Shown here piece after piece: positions 53,209 through 61,620 of a DNA stretch of 64,000 nt (position 1 is its first letter; each line of letters starts with the position of its first letter). Made by a program: the position numbers and the translations under genes. The notes under the pieces are model-generated. The model was not told where the DNA came from, made no database searches, and worked only from the letters and a program-made list of their open reading frames with translations. The stretch comes from Patulibacter medicamentivorans (GTDB lineage: Bacteria; Actinomycetota; Thermoleophilia; Solirubrobacterales; Solirubrobacteraceae): NCBI RefSeq assembly GCF_000240225.1, contig NZ_AGUD01000003.1:1-64000 (forward strand), written 5' to 3'.

Positions 53209-53940
53209 TCAGTCGGTCGCCGCGGCGTGGTCGCGTTCGATCATCGGGTAGAGCACGCGCTGGTCGTCGCTGAGCGCGCTCTTCACCTGTCGGCTGATGT
53301 CGTCGACGATCGCCTCGGGCTCCCCCGCCTCGAGGGCGTCGAGCGAGGCGTGGGCGACCACCGACGGATCGGTCTTCTCCGCCTCCAGGCCGGCCGTCAG
53401 GTCGGTGTCGACGTAGCCGACGTGCACGCCGACGACGTGCGTGCCCTGGGCCCGCAGCTCCATCCGGGCCGCGTTGGTGTAGCTCCAGGCCGCGGACTTC
53501 GTCGCCGAATAGGTCGCGAGGATCGGGCTGGCCACCCACGAGCCGACCGACAGCACGTTGACGAACGCGCCACCGCCGTTGGCCTTCAGGACCGGCGCGA
53601 ACGCCTGCGTGGTGCGCACGATGCCCAGCACGTTGACCTCGAACTGCCGACGCGCGCCCTCCAGGTCGGCCTGAAGCGGCGATCCGGGCTCGGCGATCCC
53701 GGCGTTGTTGATCACCAACTGCACGTCCCCCGCCAGCGCCGCGGCCGCGAGCACGTCGGCGTCGTCGGAGACGTCCAAGCGCACGGCCTGAACCCGCGGG
53801 TCGCCGTTGTCGACCGACTCGGGGTCCCGGGCGCCCGCGTAGACCTTGCTCGCGCCGCGCTGCAGCAGCGCGGCGACGATCGCCTTCCCGATCCCGCGAT
53901 TGGCGCCGGTGACCAACGCGACGGTTCCCTCGATCTTCAT
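53209..53940 (-). CDS. Short-chain dehydrogenase/reductase
   Basis: A 243-residue classical SDR. The cofactor motif is TGANRGIG at 11-18, NNAGIA near 87-92, catalytic Ser in SVGSW, and YSATK for the Tyr-Lys pair. The stretch after it (AARMELRAQGTHVVGVHVGYVDTDL) is typical. It is divergent from the TetR gene at 54009 and likely repressed by it. Confidence 0.9.
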   Translation of the reverse strand: MKIEGTVALVTGANRGIGKAIVAALLQRGASKVYAGARDPESVDNGDPRVQAVRLDVSDDADVLAAAALAGDVQLVINNAGIAEPGSPLQADLEGARRQFEVNVLGIVRTTQAFAPVLKANGGGAFVNVLSVGSWVASPILATYSATKSAAWSYTNAARMELRAQGTHVVGVHVGYVDTDLTAGLEAEKTDPSVVAHASLDALEAGEPEAIVDDISRQVKSALSDDQRVLYPMIERDHAAATD

Positions 53941-53977
53941 GCCCTGCTCCTCAGTTCTGGATGACGATCGACATCCT

Positions 53978-53991
53978 AACATGTGGATGTT
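53978..53991. promoter_or_regulatory. Probable TetR operator AACAT-GTGG-ATGTT
   Basis: A 5-base inverted repeat in the 68-bp gap between the divergent SDR and TetR genes. The AT-rich dyad centre and location support it. Confidence 0.5.
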
Positions 53992-54008
53992 GTGTACCAT
54001 CCTGAGAC

Positions 54009-54605
54009 ATGGGGCACACGAAGGCGCAGAAGGCCGAGAACCGCGAGCGAATCGTCGCCACGACCGCACGACGAATCCGGGAGCAGGGGCTCGAGCGGCC
54101 CGCCATCGCGGAGCTGATGCGCGAGGTCGGCCTGACGCACGGCGGCTTCTACAAGCAGTTCGGCTCACGCGACGAGCTGATGGGCGAGGCCGTCGAGCGC
54201 GTCATGGCCGAGACCGCAGCGCGCATGGCCGACGTCGTGGACGGTGCCGACGATCCCCTTGGGGCAATCGCGCGGGCGTACGTCTCGGCGCAGCATCGCG
54301 ACGATGTCGGCGGCGGTTGCGGCCTGCCGGCGCTGAGCGCCGAGGTCGCGCACGCGGGCGCCCGTGCGCGGAACGCCTACCGGGCGCAGGTCGAGCAGTA
54401 CGTCGCCGCGCTGGCGGCCCTGGACGACGCGGGCCGCGAGCTGGCGATGGTGCGCCTCAGCGCCATGGTCGGCTCGATCCTGATCGCCCGCGCCCTCCAG
54501 GGCACGCCCGAGTCCGACGCCTTCCTCGACGCCGTCCGGGACGCGATCGCCGCCCCCGACGGCGCCCTTCGGGCCGCCGCCCCCGACACCGCTCCGGGCG
54601 CGTGA
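54009..54605 (+). CDS. TetR-family repressor
   Basis: A 198-residue regulator beginning MGHTKAQKAENRERIV; the helix-turn-helix is PAIAELMREVGLTHGGFYKQFGSRDEL. GGGCGLPALSAEVAHA in the ligand domain matches TetRs that sit beside SDR or quinone-oxidoreductase genes. Its stop overlaps the GTG of the oxidoreductase that follows. Confidence 0.9.
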   Translation: MGHTKAQKAENRERIVATTARRIREQGLERPAIAELMREVGLTHGGFYKQFGSRDELMGEAVERVMAETAARMADVVDGADDPLGAIARAYVSAQHRDDVGGGCGLPALSAEVAHAGARARNAYRAQVEQYVAALAALDDAGRELAMVRLSAMVGSILIARALQGTPESDAFLDAVRDAIAAPDGALRAAAPDTAPGA

Positions 54606-54610
54606 CGCCC

Positions 54611-55618
54611 ATGAAGGCCTGGGTGGTCTCGAAGTACGAGCGGCCGCTGGAGCTGGCCGACCGGCCGGAGCCCGAGGTCGGCGACCGCGACGTGCTCGTC
54701 GAGATCCACGCCGCCGGCGTCAACGTGCTGGACGAGAAGATCCGGACCGGCGAGTTCAAGCCGATCCTCCCCTACGAGCCGCCGTTCACGCTCGGGCACG
54801 ACCTCGCCGGCGTCGTGATCGGGATCGGCGCCGGTGTCAGGCGGTTCTCGGTCGGCGACGAGGTCTACGCCCGTCCCCGCGACCAGCGAATCGGCACCTT
54901 CGCCGAACGCCTCGCCGTCCATGAGGACGACCTCGCCATCAAGCCCCGCAGCCTGTCGTCCTCCGACGCCGCCTCGGTGCCGCTGGTGGCCCTGACCGCC
55001 TGGCAGGCGCTGGTCGAGATGGCCCAGGTGCAGCCGGGCCAGAAGGTGCTGGTCCACGCCGGTTCCGGCGGGGTCGGCACCTACGCCATCCAGCTGGCCA
55101 AGCACCTCGGCGCGACCGTCGCCACGACCGCCGGCGCCGCCAACCACGACTGGGTCCGGGAGCTCGGCGCCGATCAGGTCGTCGACTACCGCCGCGAGCA
55201 GTTCGACGACGTCCTCTCCGGGTTCGACGTCGTCCTGGACTCCCAGGGCGAGCGCTCCGTCCGCCGGTCGCTGACCGTCCTCAAGCCCGGCGGACTGGTG
55301 ATCGGCATCGCCGGTCCGCCGGACCCGACGTTCTCGCGCGGGGCCGGGCTGCCGCTGCCGGTCCGGCTGGTCACCCGCGGCCTCAGCTGGAAGGCCCGGC
55401 GTGCCGCCCGGCGCCTCGGCGTCCGGTACCGGTTCCTCTTCATGCGCGCCGACGGCGCACAGCTGCAGCAGATCGCGCAGCTGATCGACGATGGCACCCT
55501 CCGGCCCGTCGTCGAGCGCAGCTACCCGTTCGCGGAGGTGCCCCAAGCGCTCTCGCACGTCGCGAGTGGGCACAGCAAGGGCAAGGTCGTCGTCGAGGTC
55601 GTGGGAGCCGACCGATGA
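54611..55618 (+). CDS. Quinone-oxidoreductase-like NADP-dependent dehydrogenase (MDR family)
   Basis: A 335-residue zinc-free MDR enzyme, with GHDLAGVVIGIGAGVRRFSVGDEVYAR in the catalytic half and the NADP motif HAGSGGVGTYAIQLAKHLGA near 138-157. It reduces quinones or enones. ATG 54611 is likely; GTG 54602, which overlaps the TetR stop, would add three residues. It is co-transcribed with the TetR gene, which suggests an electrophile-response unit with the divergent SDR. Confidence 0.88.
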   Translation: MKAWVVSKYERPLELADRPEPEVGDRDVLVEIHAAGVNVLDEKIRTGEFKPILPYEPPFTLGHDLAGVVIGIGAGVRRFSVGDEVYARPRDQRIGTFAERLAVHEDDLAIKPRSLSSSDAASVPLVALTAWQALVEMAQVQPGQKVLVHAGSGGVGTYAIQLAKHLGATVATTAGAANHDWVRELGADQVVDYRREQFDDVLSGFDVVLDSQGERSVRRSLTVLKPGGLVIGIAGPPDPTFSRGAGLPLPVRLVTRGLSWKARRAARRLGVRYRFLFMRADGAQLQQIAQLIDDGTLRPVVERSYPFAEVPQALSHVASGHSKGKVVVEVVGADR

Positions 55619-55721
55619 GGCTCGACCTTCCCGGCCGCACCGTCGGGCGCTCGCTAGGCTGACGTCGCAGGCTTTTCTCAAGGCCGCAAGCAAAAGTCAA
55701 GCGAAGGCCGGGGGCGGCTAC

Positions 55722-56477
55722 GTGAACGACCTACTCGACGACGTCCTCGCGGCCCACGGCGGCGCCGAACGCTGGCGGTCCGCTTCGGCGATCACCGCGC
55801 GGGGACGGCTGGGCGGCCTGCTCCCGAAGCGCTTCCCCGGCAACAAGCTCGCGCGCTTCGCCGTTCAGGTGCAGGTCGCCGAGCAGCGCACCGTCCTCCA
55901 CGACTTCCCGCAGGCCGGAAGGCGCGCCGTGCTCGACCGGGGCGACGTGCGGATCGAGACCGACGACGGCGAGCGGCTCGACGCGCGAACCGACCCACGC
56001 TCGGCCTTCCGCGGGCTGCGCGGAGTCCGCCGCAACGTCCACTGGGACCCGCTCGACACCGCCTACTTCGCCGGATACGCCTTCTGGAACTACCTGACCG
56101 CGCCGCTGCTGCTGGCCCGTGACGACGTCGCGGTCGTCGAAGCCGAGCCCCGGCGGGAATCCGGCCAGCGGTGGCGCCGGCTCCAGGCCACGTTCCCGGC
56201 GGGGATCGAGACCCACTGCCGCCACCAGGCCTTCCACGTCGACGCCGACGGCCTGATCCGCCGCCACGACTTCGTCGCCGAACCGGTGGGCAGGTGGGCC
56301 AGCGCCGCCCTCTTCTGCGACCGGCACCGGCAGTTCGACGGCCTCCTCTTCCCCACCCGACGACGCGTGCTCCCACGCGGTCCCGGCGGTCGAGCGCTCC
56401 CCCGGCCGACGCTGCTGGCGCTCGACTTCGACGAGATCGAGGTCGAGCGCCGAGCAACGGCGTCGCCGACGCGCTGA
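55722..56477 (+). CDS. Conserved protein of unknown function (AHGGAERW type)
   Basis: A 251-residue soluble protein from GTG 55722. It opens with LLDDVLAAHGGAERWRSASAITARGRLGGLL, a pattern common to actinobacterial proteins with a LolA-like lipoprotein-carrier fold, then beta-rich segments (RAVLDRGDVRIETDDGERL, LQATFPAGIETHCRHQAFHVDADGLIRRHDFVAEPVG). No signal peptide is present. It stands alone; a ligand-binding role is possible. Confidence 0.7.
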   Translation: MNDLLDDVLAAHGGAERWRSASAITARGRLGGLLPKRFPGNKLARFAVQVQVAEQRTVLHDFPQAGRRAVLDRGDVRIETDDGERLDARTDPRSAFRGLRGVRRNVHWDPLDTAYFAGYAFWNYLTAPLLLARDDVAVVEAEPRRESGQRWRRLQATFPAGIETHCRHQAFHVDADGLIRRHDFVAEPVGRWASAALFCDRHRQFDGLLFPTRRRVLPRGPGGRALPRPTLLALDFDEIEVERRATASPTR

Positions 56478-56545
56478 CGCCCTGGGGCAGGGAGCTTCGC
56501 GGGCCGATCGCCGCGCTGCTGAACTGGTGGGCCGCGCGGCGCGAC
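56459..56545 (+). pseudogene. Remnant of an HxlR-type regulator
   Basis: In another frame over the end of the previous gene, the codons read DALTPWGRELRGPIAALLNW, very like the end of the HxlR winged helix (LTPxGRxL...ALxxW). No start or helix-turn-helix precedes it. It probably is a relic left by a deletion or rearrangement next to arsenic locus 2. Confidence 0.35.
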
Positions 56546-56564
56546 GCGGCCGGATCGACGTCGA

Positions 56565-56586
56565 TCAATCTACATCGATCGATTGA
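56565..56586. promoter_or_regulatory. ArsR operator of arsenic locus 2
   Basis: TCAATC-N10-GATTGA, the same dyad with the same spacing as at 7418-7439, 59 bases before the arsC-fusion start at 56645. No arsR is present here, so the arsR at 7531 is the probable regulator. Confidence 0.7.
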
Positions 56587-56644
56587 ACCGACACCTGTCA
56601 ATGGATAGGCTGCGGGTCGATGGTCCCCACCAAGGAGCGCTGAC

Positions 56645-57280
56645 ATGCGCCACGTGCTGTTCGTCTGCAACCACAACGCGGGCCGCTCGCAGATGGCCCA
56701 GGCGTTCTTCGAGAAGCACGCGCCGTCCGACATCCGCGCGGAGTCGGCCGGCACCCAGCCCGCCAAGCGGATCTGGCCGACCGTGGTCGAGGCGATGGCC
56801 GAGGTCGGGATCGACGTCGCGGGGCGCAAGCCGCGCAAGCTGACCGTCGAGATGCAGCTGCACGCCGACTGGGCCCTCACGATGGGCTGCGGCGACGCCT
56901 GCCCCTACGTGCCGACCACCGTCCAGGCGTGGGATCTGCCCGACCCCGCCGATCAGCCGCTGGAGCGCGTGCGCGAGATCCGCGACGAGATCGAGCGCCA
57001 CGTGCTGACCCTGATCGACGAGCACCTCGTCGACATCTACACCGACCGCACCGCCCACCAGCTGCGGCTGCAGCGGCTGCTCCCGGACCTGCAGCACGAG
57101 TTCGGCGCGTCCCACGACGCCGCCCTGATCCGCTCCTGCGCGGACCGGATCCTCGGCGACTACGACGAGGCGGCGGTTCGCGGCCACGTCCTGACGCTCG
57201 TGCACCGCCGCACGCGCGAGTGCCTGATCGCGGGCGAGTGCGACGCGCCCGCCCTCCCGTCCTCCCTGACCACCGCCTGA
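56645..57280 (+). CDS. arsC: Arsenate reductase with extra C-terminal helical domain
   Basis: A 211-residue protein. Residues 1-125 are an LMW-PTP-type ArsC: Cys8 and Arg14 in VCNHNAGRSQ, second Cys region MGCGDACPYVP. Residues ~130-211 form an added three-helix domain (LQRLLPDLQHEFGASHDAALIRSC, VRGHVLTLVHRRTRECL) known from actinobacterial phosphatase-like ArsCs. It is the second arsC of the window and the first gene of arsenic locus 2. Confidence 0.9.
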   Translation: MRHVLFVCNHNAGRSQMAQAFFEKHAPSDIRAESAGTQPAKRIWPTVVEAMAEVGIDVAGRKPRKLTVEMQLHADWALTMGCGDACPYVPTTVQAWDLPDPADQPLERVREIRDEIERHVLTLIDEHLVDIYTDRTAHQLRLQRLLPDLQHEFGASHDAALIRSCADRILGDYDEAAVRGHVLTLVHRRTRECLIAGECDAPALPSSLTTA

Positions 57281-57293
57281 TCGGAGCCTGCTG

Positions 57294-57671
57294 ATGAAGT
57301 TGGAAGTGTTCGACCCCGCGATGTGCTGCTCGACCGGCGTCTGCGGGCCCGGCGTGGACCCGCAGCTGGCGCGCTTCGCCGCCGACCTCGGCTGGCTGCA
57401 GGAGCAGGGCGTCGAGGTGCAGCGCTACAACCTGGCCCAGCAGCCGCAGGCGTTCGTCGCCAGCACGGCGGCCAAGGACGCGCTGCGGCAACACGGCGAG
57501 CAGGCGCTGCCGCTGCTGGTGCTCGACGGCGCCCCGGTCAGCCACGGCAGCTACCCCGACCGCGACGCGCTCGCCCGGCTCACGCTCGCCGGCCTGGTTC
57601 CCTCCGGCAGCGCGCTGCCGATCGCCGACGAGCAGGCCGGCGGGTGCGGGTGCGGTCCCGGCGGCTGCTGA
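57294..57671 (+). CDS. arsD: Arsenite metallochaperone ArsD
   Basis: A 125-residue chaperone that hands As(III) to ArsA. The essential cysteines are CCSTGVC at 11-17 (Cys11, Cys12, Cys17). A second thiol cluster GGCGCGPGGC ends the protein, as in longer ArsDs. It lies between arsC and arsA, 2 bases before the arsA start. Confidence 0.93.
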   Translation: MKLEVFDPAMCCSTGVCGPGVDPQLARFAADLGWLQEQGVEVQRYNLAQQPQAFVASTAAKDALRQHGEQALPLLVLDGAPVSHGSYPDRDALARLTLAGLVPSGSALPIADEQAGGCGCGPGGC

Positions 57672-57673
57672 CG

Positions 57674-59461
57674 ATGACGCCGACCGGCTATCGCCCGCTG
57701 CTCGATGCCGCCACGCGGGTGCAGTTCTTCACCGGCAAGGGCGGGATGGGCAAGACCACGCTCGCCTGCGCGACCGCCGTCGCGCACGCCCGGGCCGGCC
57801 GGCGAACGCTGATCGTCTCGACCGACCCGGCGTCGAACCTCGACGAGGTCCTCGCCACCCCGCTGACCGAGACGCCGCGCCCGGTCGCCGACGTCGAGAA
57901 CCTGCTGGCGGCGAACATCGACCCCGAGCAGGCGGCCGCCGCCTACCGCGAGCGGCTCGTCGGGCCCTACCGCGGATCGTTGCCGGAGACCGCGATCCGG
58001 TCGATGGAGGAGAGCCTCTCCGGCGCGTGCACCGTCGAGATCGCCGCCTTCGACAGCTTCGCCCGCCTGCTCGGCGACAGCGACGCCACGGCGGGGTTCG
58101 ACCAGGTGATCTTCGACACCGCCCCGACCGGCCACACGCTGCGGCTGCTGGCGCTGCCGGCGGCATGGACCGATTTCATCGACACCAACACTTCGGGCAC
58201 CAGCTGCCTGGGCCCGCTCTCGGGCCTGGCCGGCCAACGCGACCAGTACGCCCGCGCGATGGACGCGCTGCGCGATCCCGACACCACGACGCTGGTGCTC
58301 GTCAGTCGCCCCGAGAGCGCGGCGCTGGCCGAGGCCGAGCGCACCAGCCTCGAGCTGGCCGGGGCCGGCATCGCCCACCAGCTGCTGGCCCTCAACGGCA
58401 TCCTCACCCCGGCCGGCGACGGCGACGACGCGACCGCCGAGGCGATGGCCGACGGTCAGCGCCGCGCGCTGCAGGCCCTGCCGGTCGGGCTGGAGGATCT
58501 GGATCACGTCCGGGTGCCGCTGCTGGCGTTCGCGCCGATCGGCTCCAGCGCGCTCGCCGACGTCCTCGACGACCGCGCCCAGTCCCGGCGCGGCGCCCCG
58601 GCGGCGCCCGCTGCGCCGGGCCCGGTGATCGACGGCGCTGCCGACGGCGGGTTGGCGGCGTTGGTCGACGAGCTCGAGCAGGTCGGTCGCGGCGTCGTGA
58701 TGACGATGGGCAAGGGCGGGGTCGGCAAGACGACCGTCGCCGCCGCCATCGCGACCGAGCTGGCGCGCCGCGGCCACCCCGTCCACCTGACCACCACCGA
58801 CCCCGCCGCGCACGTCGCGCGGACCGTCGCCGACGAGCCGCCCGCCAGCCTGCGGGTCTCACGGATCGACCCCGTCGCGGAGACCGCCGCCCATACCGCC
58901 CGCGTCCTCGCCGAGGCAGGCGCCGATCTCGATGCCGACGGCCGGGCGCTGCTCGAGGAGGACCTGCGCTCCCCGTGCACCGAGGAGATCGCGGTCTTCA
59001 GCGCGTTCGCGCGCACGATCGCCGAGGGCGAGCACGGCTTCGTGGTCCTCGACACCGCCCCGACCGGCCACACCCTGCTGCTCCTGGACGCCGCGCAGGC
59101 CTACCACCGCGACGTCGAACGCAACAGCACCGGCGTCGAGGCGGCGGTCGCCCAGCTGCTGCCGCGGCTGCGTGACCCCGATTTCACCCGGATCGTGCTC
59201 GTGACGCTGCCCGAGGCGACCCCGATCCACGAAGCCGCCCGTCTGGCCGAGGACCTCCGTCGCGCCGGGATCGAGCCGTGGGCGGCGGTGGTCAATCAGA
59301 GCCTCGCCGCGACCGGTACCACCGACCCGACGCTCGCCGCCCGCGCCGACCGCGAGCAGCGCTTCCTCGCCGAGGCGCACGCGCTCGCCGAGCGTCGCGC
59401 GACGCTCGCCTGGCAGCCGACCGAGCCCGTCGGGCAGCAGCTCGCGCAGCTCGCCGCCTGA
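57674..59461 (+). CDS. arsA: Arsenite-transporting ATPase ArsA (two-domain)
   Basis: A 595-residue ATPase that energises arsenite export. The A1 P-loop is GKGGMGKTT at about 21-29 and the A2 P-loop GKGGVGKTT at about 347-355. The arsenic-site cysteines match: SGACTVEIA, TSCLGPLSGL and SPCTEEIA. The DTAPTGHTLRLL signal-transducing sequence occurs in both halves. No ArsB is in this locus; the pump partner is probably Acr3 at 6.3-7.4 kb, or ArsA supports another channel. Confidence 0.93.
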   Translation: MTPTGYRPLLDAATRVQFFTGKGGMGKTTLACATAVAHARAGRRTLIVSTDPASNLDEVLATPLTETPRPVADVENLLAANIDPEQAAAAYRERLVGPYRGSLPETAIRSMEESLSGACTVEIAAFDSFARLLGDSDATAGFDQVIFDTAPTGHTLRLLALPAAWTDFIDTNTSGTSCLGPLSGLAGQRDQYARAMDALRDPDTTTLVLVSRPESAALAEAERTSLELAGAGIAHQLLALNGILTPAGDGDDATAEAMADGQRRALQALPVGLEDLDHVRVPLLAFAPIGSSALADVLDDRAQSRRGAPAAPAAPGPVIDGAADGGLAALVDELEQVGRGVVMTMGKGGVGKTTVAAAIATELARRGHPVHLTTTDPAAHVARTVADEPPASLRVSRIDPVAETAAHTARVLAEAGADLDADGRALLEEDLRSPCTEEIAVFSAFARTIAEGEHGFVVLDTAPTGHTLLLLDAAQAYHRDVERNSTGVEAAVAQLLPRLRDPDFTRIVLVTLPEATPIHEAARLAEDLRRAGIEPWAAVVNQSLAATGTTDPTLAARADREQRFLAEAHALAERRATLAWQPTEPVGQQLAQLAA

Positions 59462-59533
59462 GTTCCGGCGAGCGCCGCTCGTTCACCCAGTTCCGCCCGT
59501 TCCGTCCGTTCGACCGCAGGCTTCTCGATCTCC

Positions 59534-60271
59534 ATGGCCACCGTCCCCCGTCACGACCGCGTCGCGGTCATCACCGACATCCACGGCAACCTGCCCGCGC
59601 TGCGGGCCGCACTCGCCCGGATCGACGAGCTCGCCATCGCCGACATCTACTGCGGCGGCGATCTCGTCGGCTACGGCCCGTACCCGAACGAGGTCTGCGC
59701 CCTGATCCGGGAACGCCGGATCCCGACGATCTACGGCAACTACGACTACGCGATCGGCCGCGACCTCGACGACTGCGGCTGCGCCTACATCACCCCGCAC
59801 GACCGCGACCTCGGCCAGCAGTCGGTCGTCTGGACCCTCGAGCACACCAAGCAGGCATCCAAGGACTTCATGGCCGGCCTGCCGTTCGACTTGCGCTTCC
59901 AGGTCGGCGACCATCGGATTCACCTGGTGCACGGCTCGCCGCGCAAGGTCAACGAGTACCTCTTCGAGGACAAGCCGGCGTCGCTCTACGAGCGCCTCGC
60001 CGCCAAGGAGGACGCCGACGTCCTCGTGTTCGGCCACACCCACAAGCCGTGGGTCGCCGACATCGCCGGCGTGCGGTTCGTCAACTGCGGCTCGGTCGGC
60101 AAGCCGAAGGACGGCGACCCTCGCGGAGCCTTCGCGATCCTCACCGCCGCCGACGACGGCGTCGACGTGGCGATCGAGCGCGTCGAGTACGACGCCGCCG
60201 CGGTCGCCGAGCAGGTTCGCGCCGCCGGCCTGCCCGGCGAGTTCGCCGACAAGCTCGTGACCGCCAGGTAG
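59534..60271 (+). CDS. Metallophosphoesterase
   Basis: A 245-residue calcineurin-like phosphoesterase. The metal ligands are visible in order: DIHGN (15-19), GGDLVGYG, GNYD, HGSP and GHTHKPW. This YfcE/MJ0936-like class cleaves phosphodiesters. Similar genes are found next to arsA in other actinobacteria; the role in arsenic resistance is not known. It is probably in the same transcript as arsA (72-base gap). Confidence 0.87.
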   Translation: MATVPRHDRVAVITDIHGNLPALRAALARIDELAIADIYCGGDLVGYGPYPNEVCALIRERRIPTIYGNYDYAIGRDLDDCGCAYITPHDRDLGQQSVVWTLEHTKQASKDFMAGLPFDLRFQVGDHRIHLVHGSPRKVNEYLFEDKPASLYERLAAKEDADVLVFGHTHKPWVADIAGVRFVNCGSVGKPKDGDPRGAFAILTAADDGVDVAIERVEYDAAAVAEQVRAAGLPGEFADKLVTAR

Positions 60272-60304
60272 CGTCGGAGACCTGGCCCATGACCAGGACC
60301 GGCA

Positions 60305-60715
60305 ATGGCAGATGACCAGGCATCCGCGATGGCGGAGATCTCGCAGGCGATCGCCGGCGGGATCCTGAGGTTGCCGGCGCTGCGCGACCGCGAGTGGGAC
60401 ACGTACTCGATGGTCGCCGAGGTCTCCGACGGCGTCTCCAGGACGACGGCGTACCGCTACCCGCGATCGGGGCCTCCGGTGCCCACCGAGGCACCGGAGG
60501 ACGACGACCTCTTCTGGGACCTGCGCGATCGGATGCGAGGCGCCGACGGAGGGACCTGGGACGTCGTGCTGGTGAAGATCGATCGCGACACCGCGACCCT
60601 GGTGATGACCTTCGCGTCCGGTGCCGCGGCCGACGGCTGGCGCGTCACCCCGGAGAACATGGCCCGTCTTCCGGAGGCCCTGCGCCCGCGTCCCGAGGAC
60701 TTCGAGGCGGACTGA
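60305..60715 (+). CDS. Small protein of unknown function, possibly YezG-like
   Basis: A 136-residue acidic protein. A helix (AEISQAIAGGILRLPALRDREWDTYSM) precedes a beta-rich part, and it ends DFEAD. The pattern of a helical start, WDVVLVKIDRDTATLVMTF strands and a short acidic end is reminiscent of YezG/DUF600-type immunity proteins, but the match is weak. No toxin gene is adjacent. ATG 60305 is 33 bases after the phosphoesterase stop. Confidence 0.6.
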   Translation: MADDQASAMAEISQAIAGGILRLPALRDREWDTYSMVAEVSDGVSRTTAYRYPRSGPPVPTEAPEDDDLFWDLRDRMRGADGGTWDVVLVKIDRDTATLVMTFASGAAADGWRVTPENMARLPEALRPRPEDFEAD

Positions 60716-60784
60716 GAGCGTTCGACGACCGGACCCGTGGAACCACCGATGCGCCCCTCCCCCCGGCGCCCGTAGCCTGCGCCG

Positions 60785-61564
60785 ATGCCGCTGCGACCAC
60801 GCCTGCGCCCGATCCTGGTCCTCGGGCTCGCCACGACGCTCGTCGCCGTCCCCGCCGAGGCGATCGGGTCGGCCCCGCGCCCGGCCGCGCCGCACGCCAC
60901 GGCGACCGTCGCGAGCAAGAAGAAGAAGCGGCCCCGCAAGGGCCGGGCGAAGCCGGCCAAGACCACGGCGACCGTCAGCGGATCGTGGACGATCACCCGC
61001 TCGGGCGAGCTCAACGGCGGCATCGAGAGCGAGAAGGTCACCGTCACGATCAAGGACGGCAAGGCGACGTTCCCCGACCAGACCGGCCGCACCGCCAAGG
61101 GCAAGGCCGACGTCGCGATCACCTACCAGGGCACCTACAGCACCGACGATCGCTCGTGGCACGCCGGCTGCGACCACGAGGAGCGGACGTCGACCGCGAC
61201 CTTCCACGACAGCTACCCGATCTACGTCTACGGCACCAACCGGCGGACGGTCGACGGCGACGAGAAGAAGCTCTCCAACGGCTGGGGCGTCGAGGTGGCG
61301 TGGCCGTCGGTCTCGAAGATGGGCCTCGTCACGACCGGCTACTTCGAGGACTGGGAGTCGATCGCGATGCAGAACTGCCTGCGGACGTCGATTGACGCGC
61401 CGCTCGGTGGCTGGAACGTCCAGTTCGCGACGACGCTGAGCGCGACCGGCAGCCTCAACGGCGGCGGCAAGGGCGTGCTGCTGACCCACGCCCAGACCGA
61501 TGCCGACCAGACCGAGAAGGCAGACGGCCGGATCAGCTTCTCGAAGTCGGTCGAGAAGCGCTGA
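60785..61564 (+). CDS. Exported protein of unknown function
   Basis: A 259-residue protein with a signal peptide (LVLGLATTLVAVPAEA, cleavage near 26), a Lys/Arg-rich linker (SKKKKRPRKGRAKPAK, about 44-59) and a beta-rich domain with two Cys (AGCDHEE, QNCLRTS) that could pair outside the cell. No enzyme motif. The basic linker may hold it to the wall. It ends at a hairpin. Confidence 0.75.
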   Translation: MPLRPRLRPILVLGLATTLVAVPAEAIGSAPRPAAPHATATVASKKKKRPRKGRAKPAKTTATVSGSWTITRSGELNGGIESEKVTVTIKDGKATFPDQTGRTAKGKADVAITYQGTYSTDDRSWHAGCDHEERTSTATFHDSYPIYVYGTNRRTVDGDEKKLSNGWGVEVAWPSVSKMGLVTTGYFEDWESIAMQNCLRTSIDAPLGGWNVQFATTLSATGSLNGGGKGVLLTHAQTDADQTEKADGRISFSKSVEKR

Positions 61565-61574
61565 CGGCGACGGA

Positions 61575-61603
61575 CGGCCGGCTCGTCGCGCGCGAGCCGG
61601 CCG
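61575..61603. terminator. Hairpin between convergent exported-protein genes
   Basis: The arms CGGCCGGCTCG and CGAGCCGGCCG are exact with a 7-base loop, between the stop at 61564 and the convergent stop at 61621. It probably serves both genes. Confidence 0.72.
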
Positions 61604-61620
61604 CCGTGCGACGCCGCCGC

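Noticed and set aside
60305..60715. Toxin-antitoxin pair with the exported protein at 60785
   Set aside because: The resemblance to YezG is weak and the neighbour has no toxin motif.
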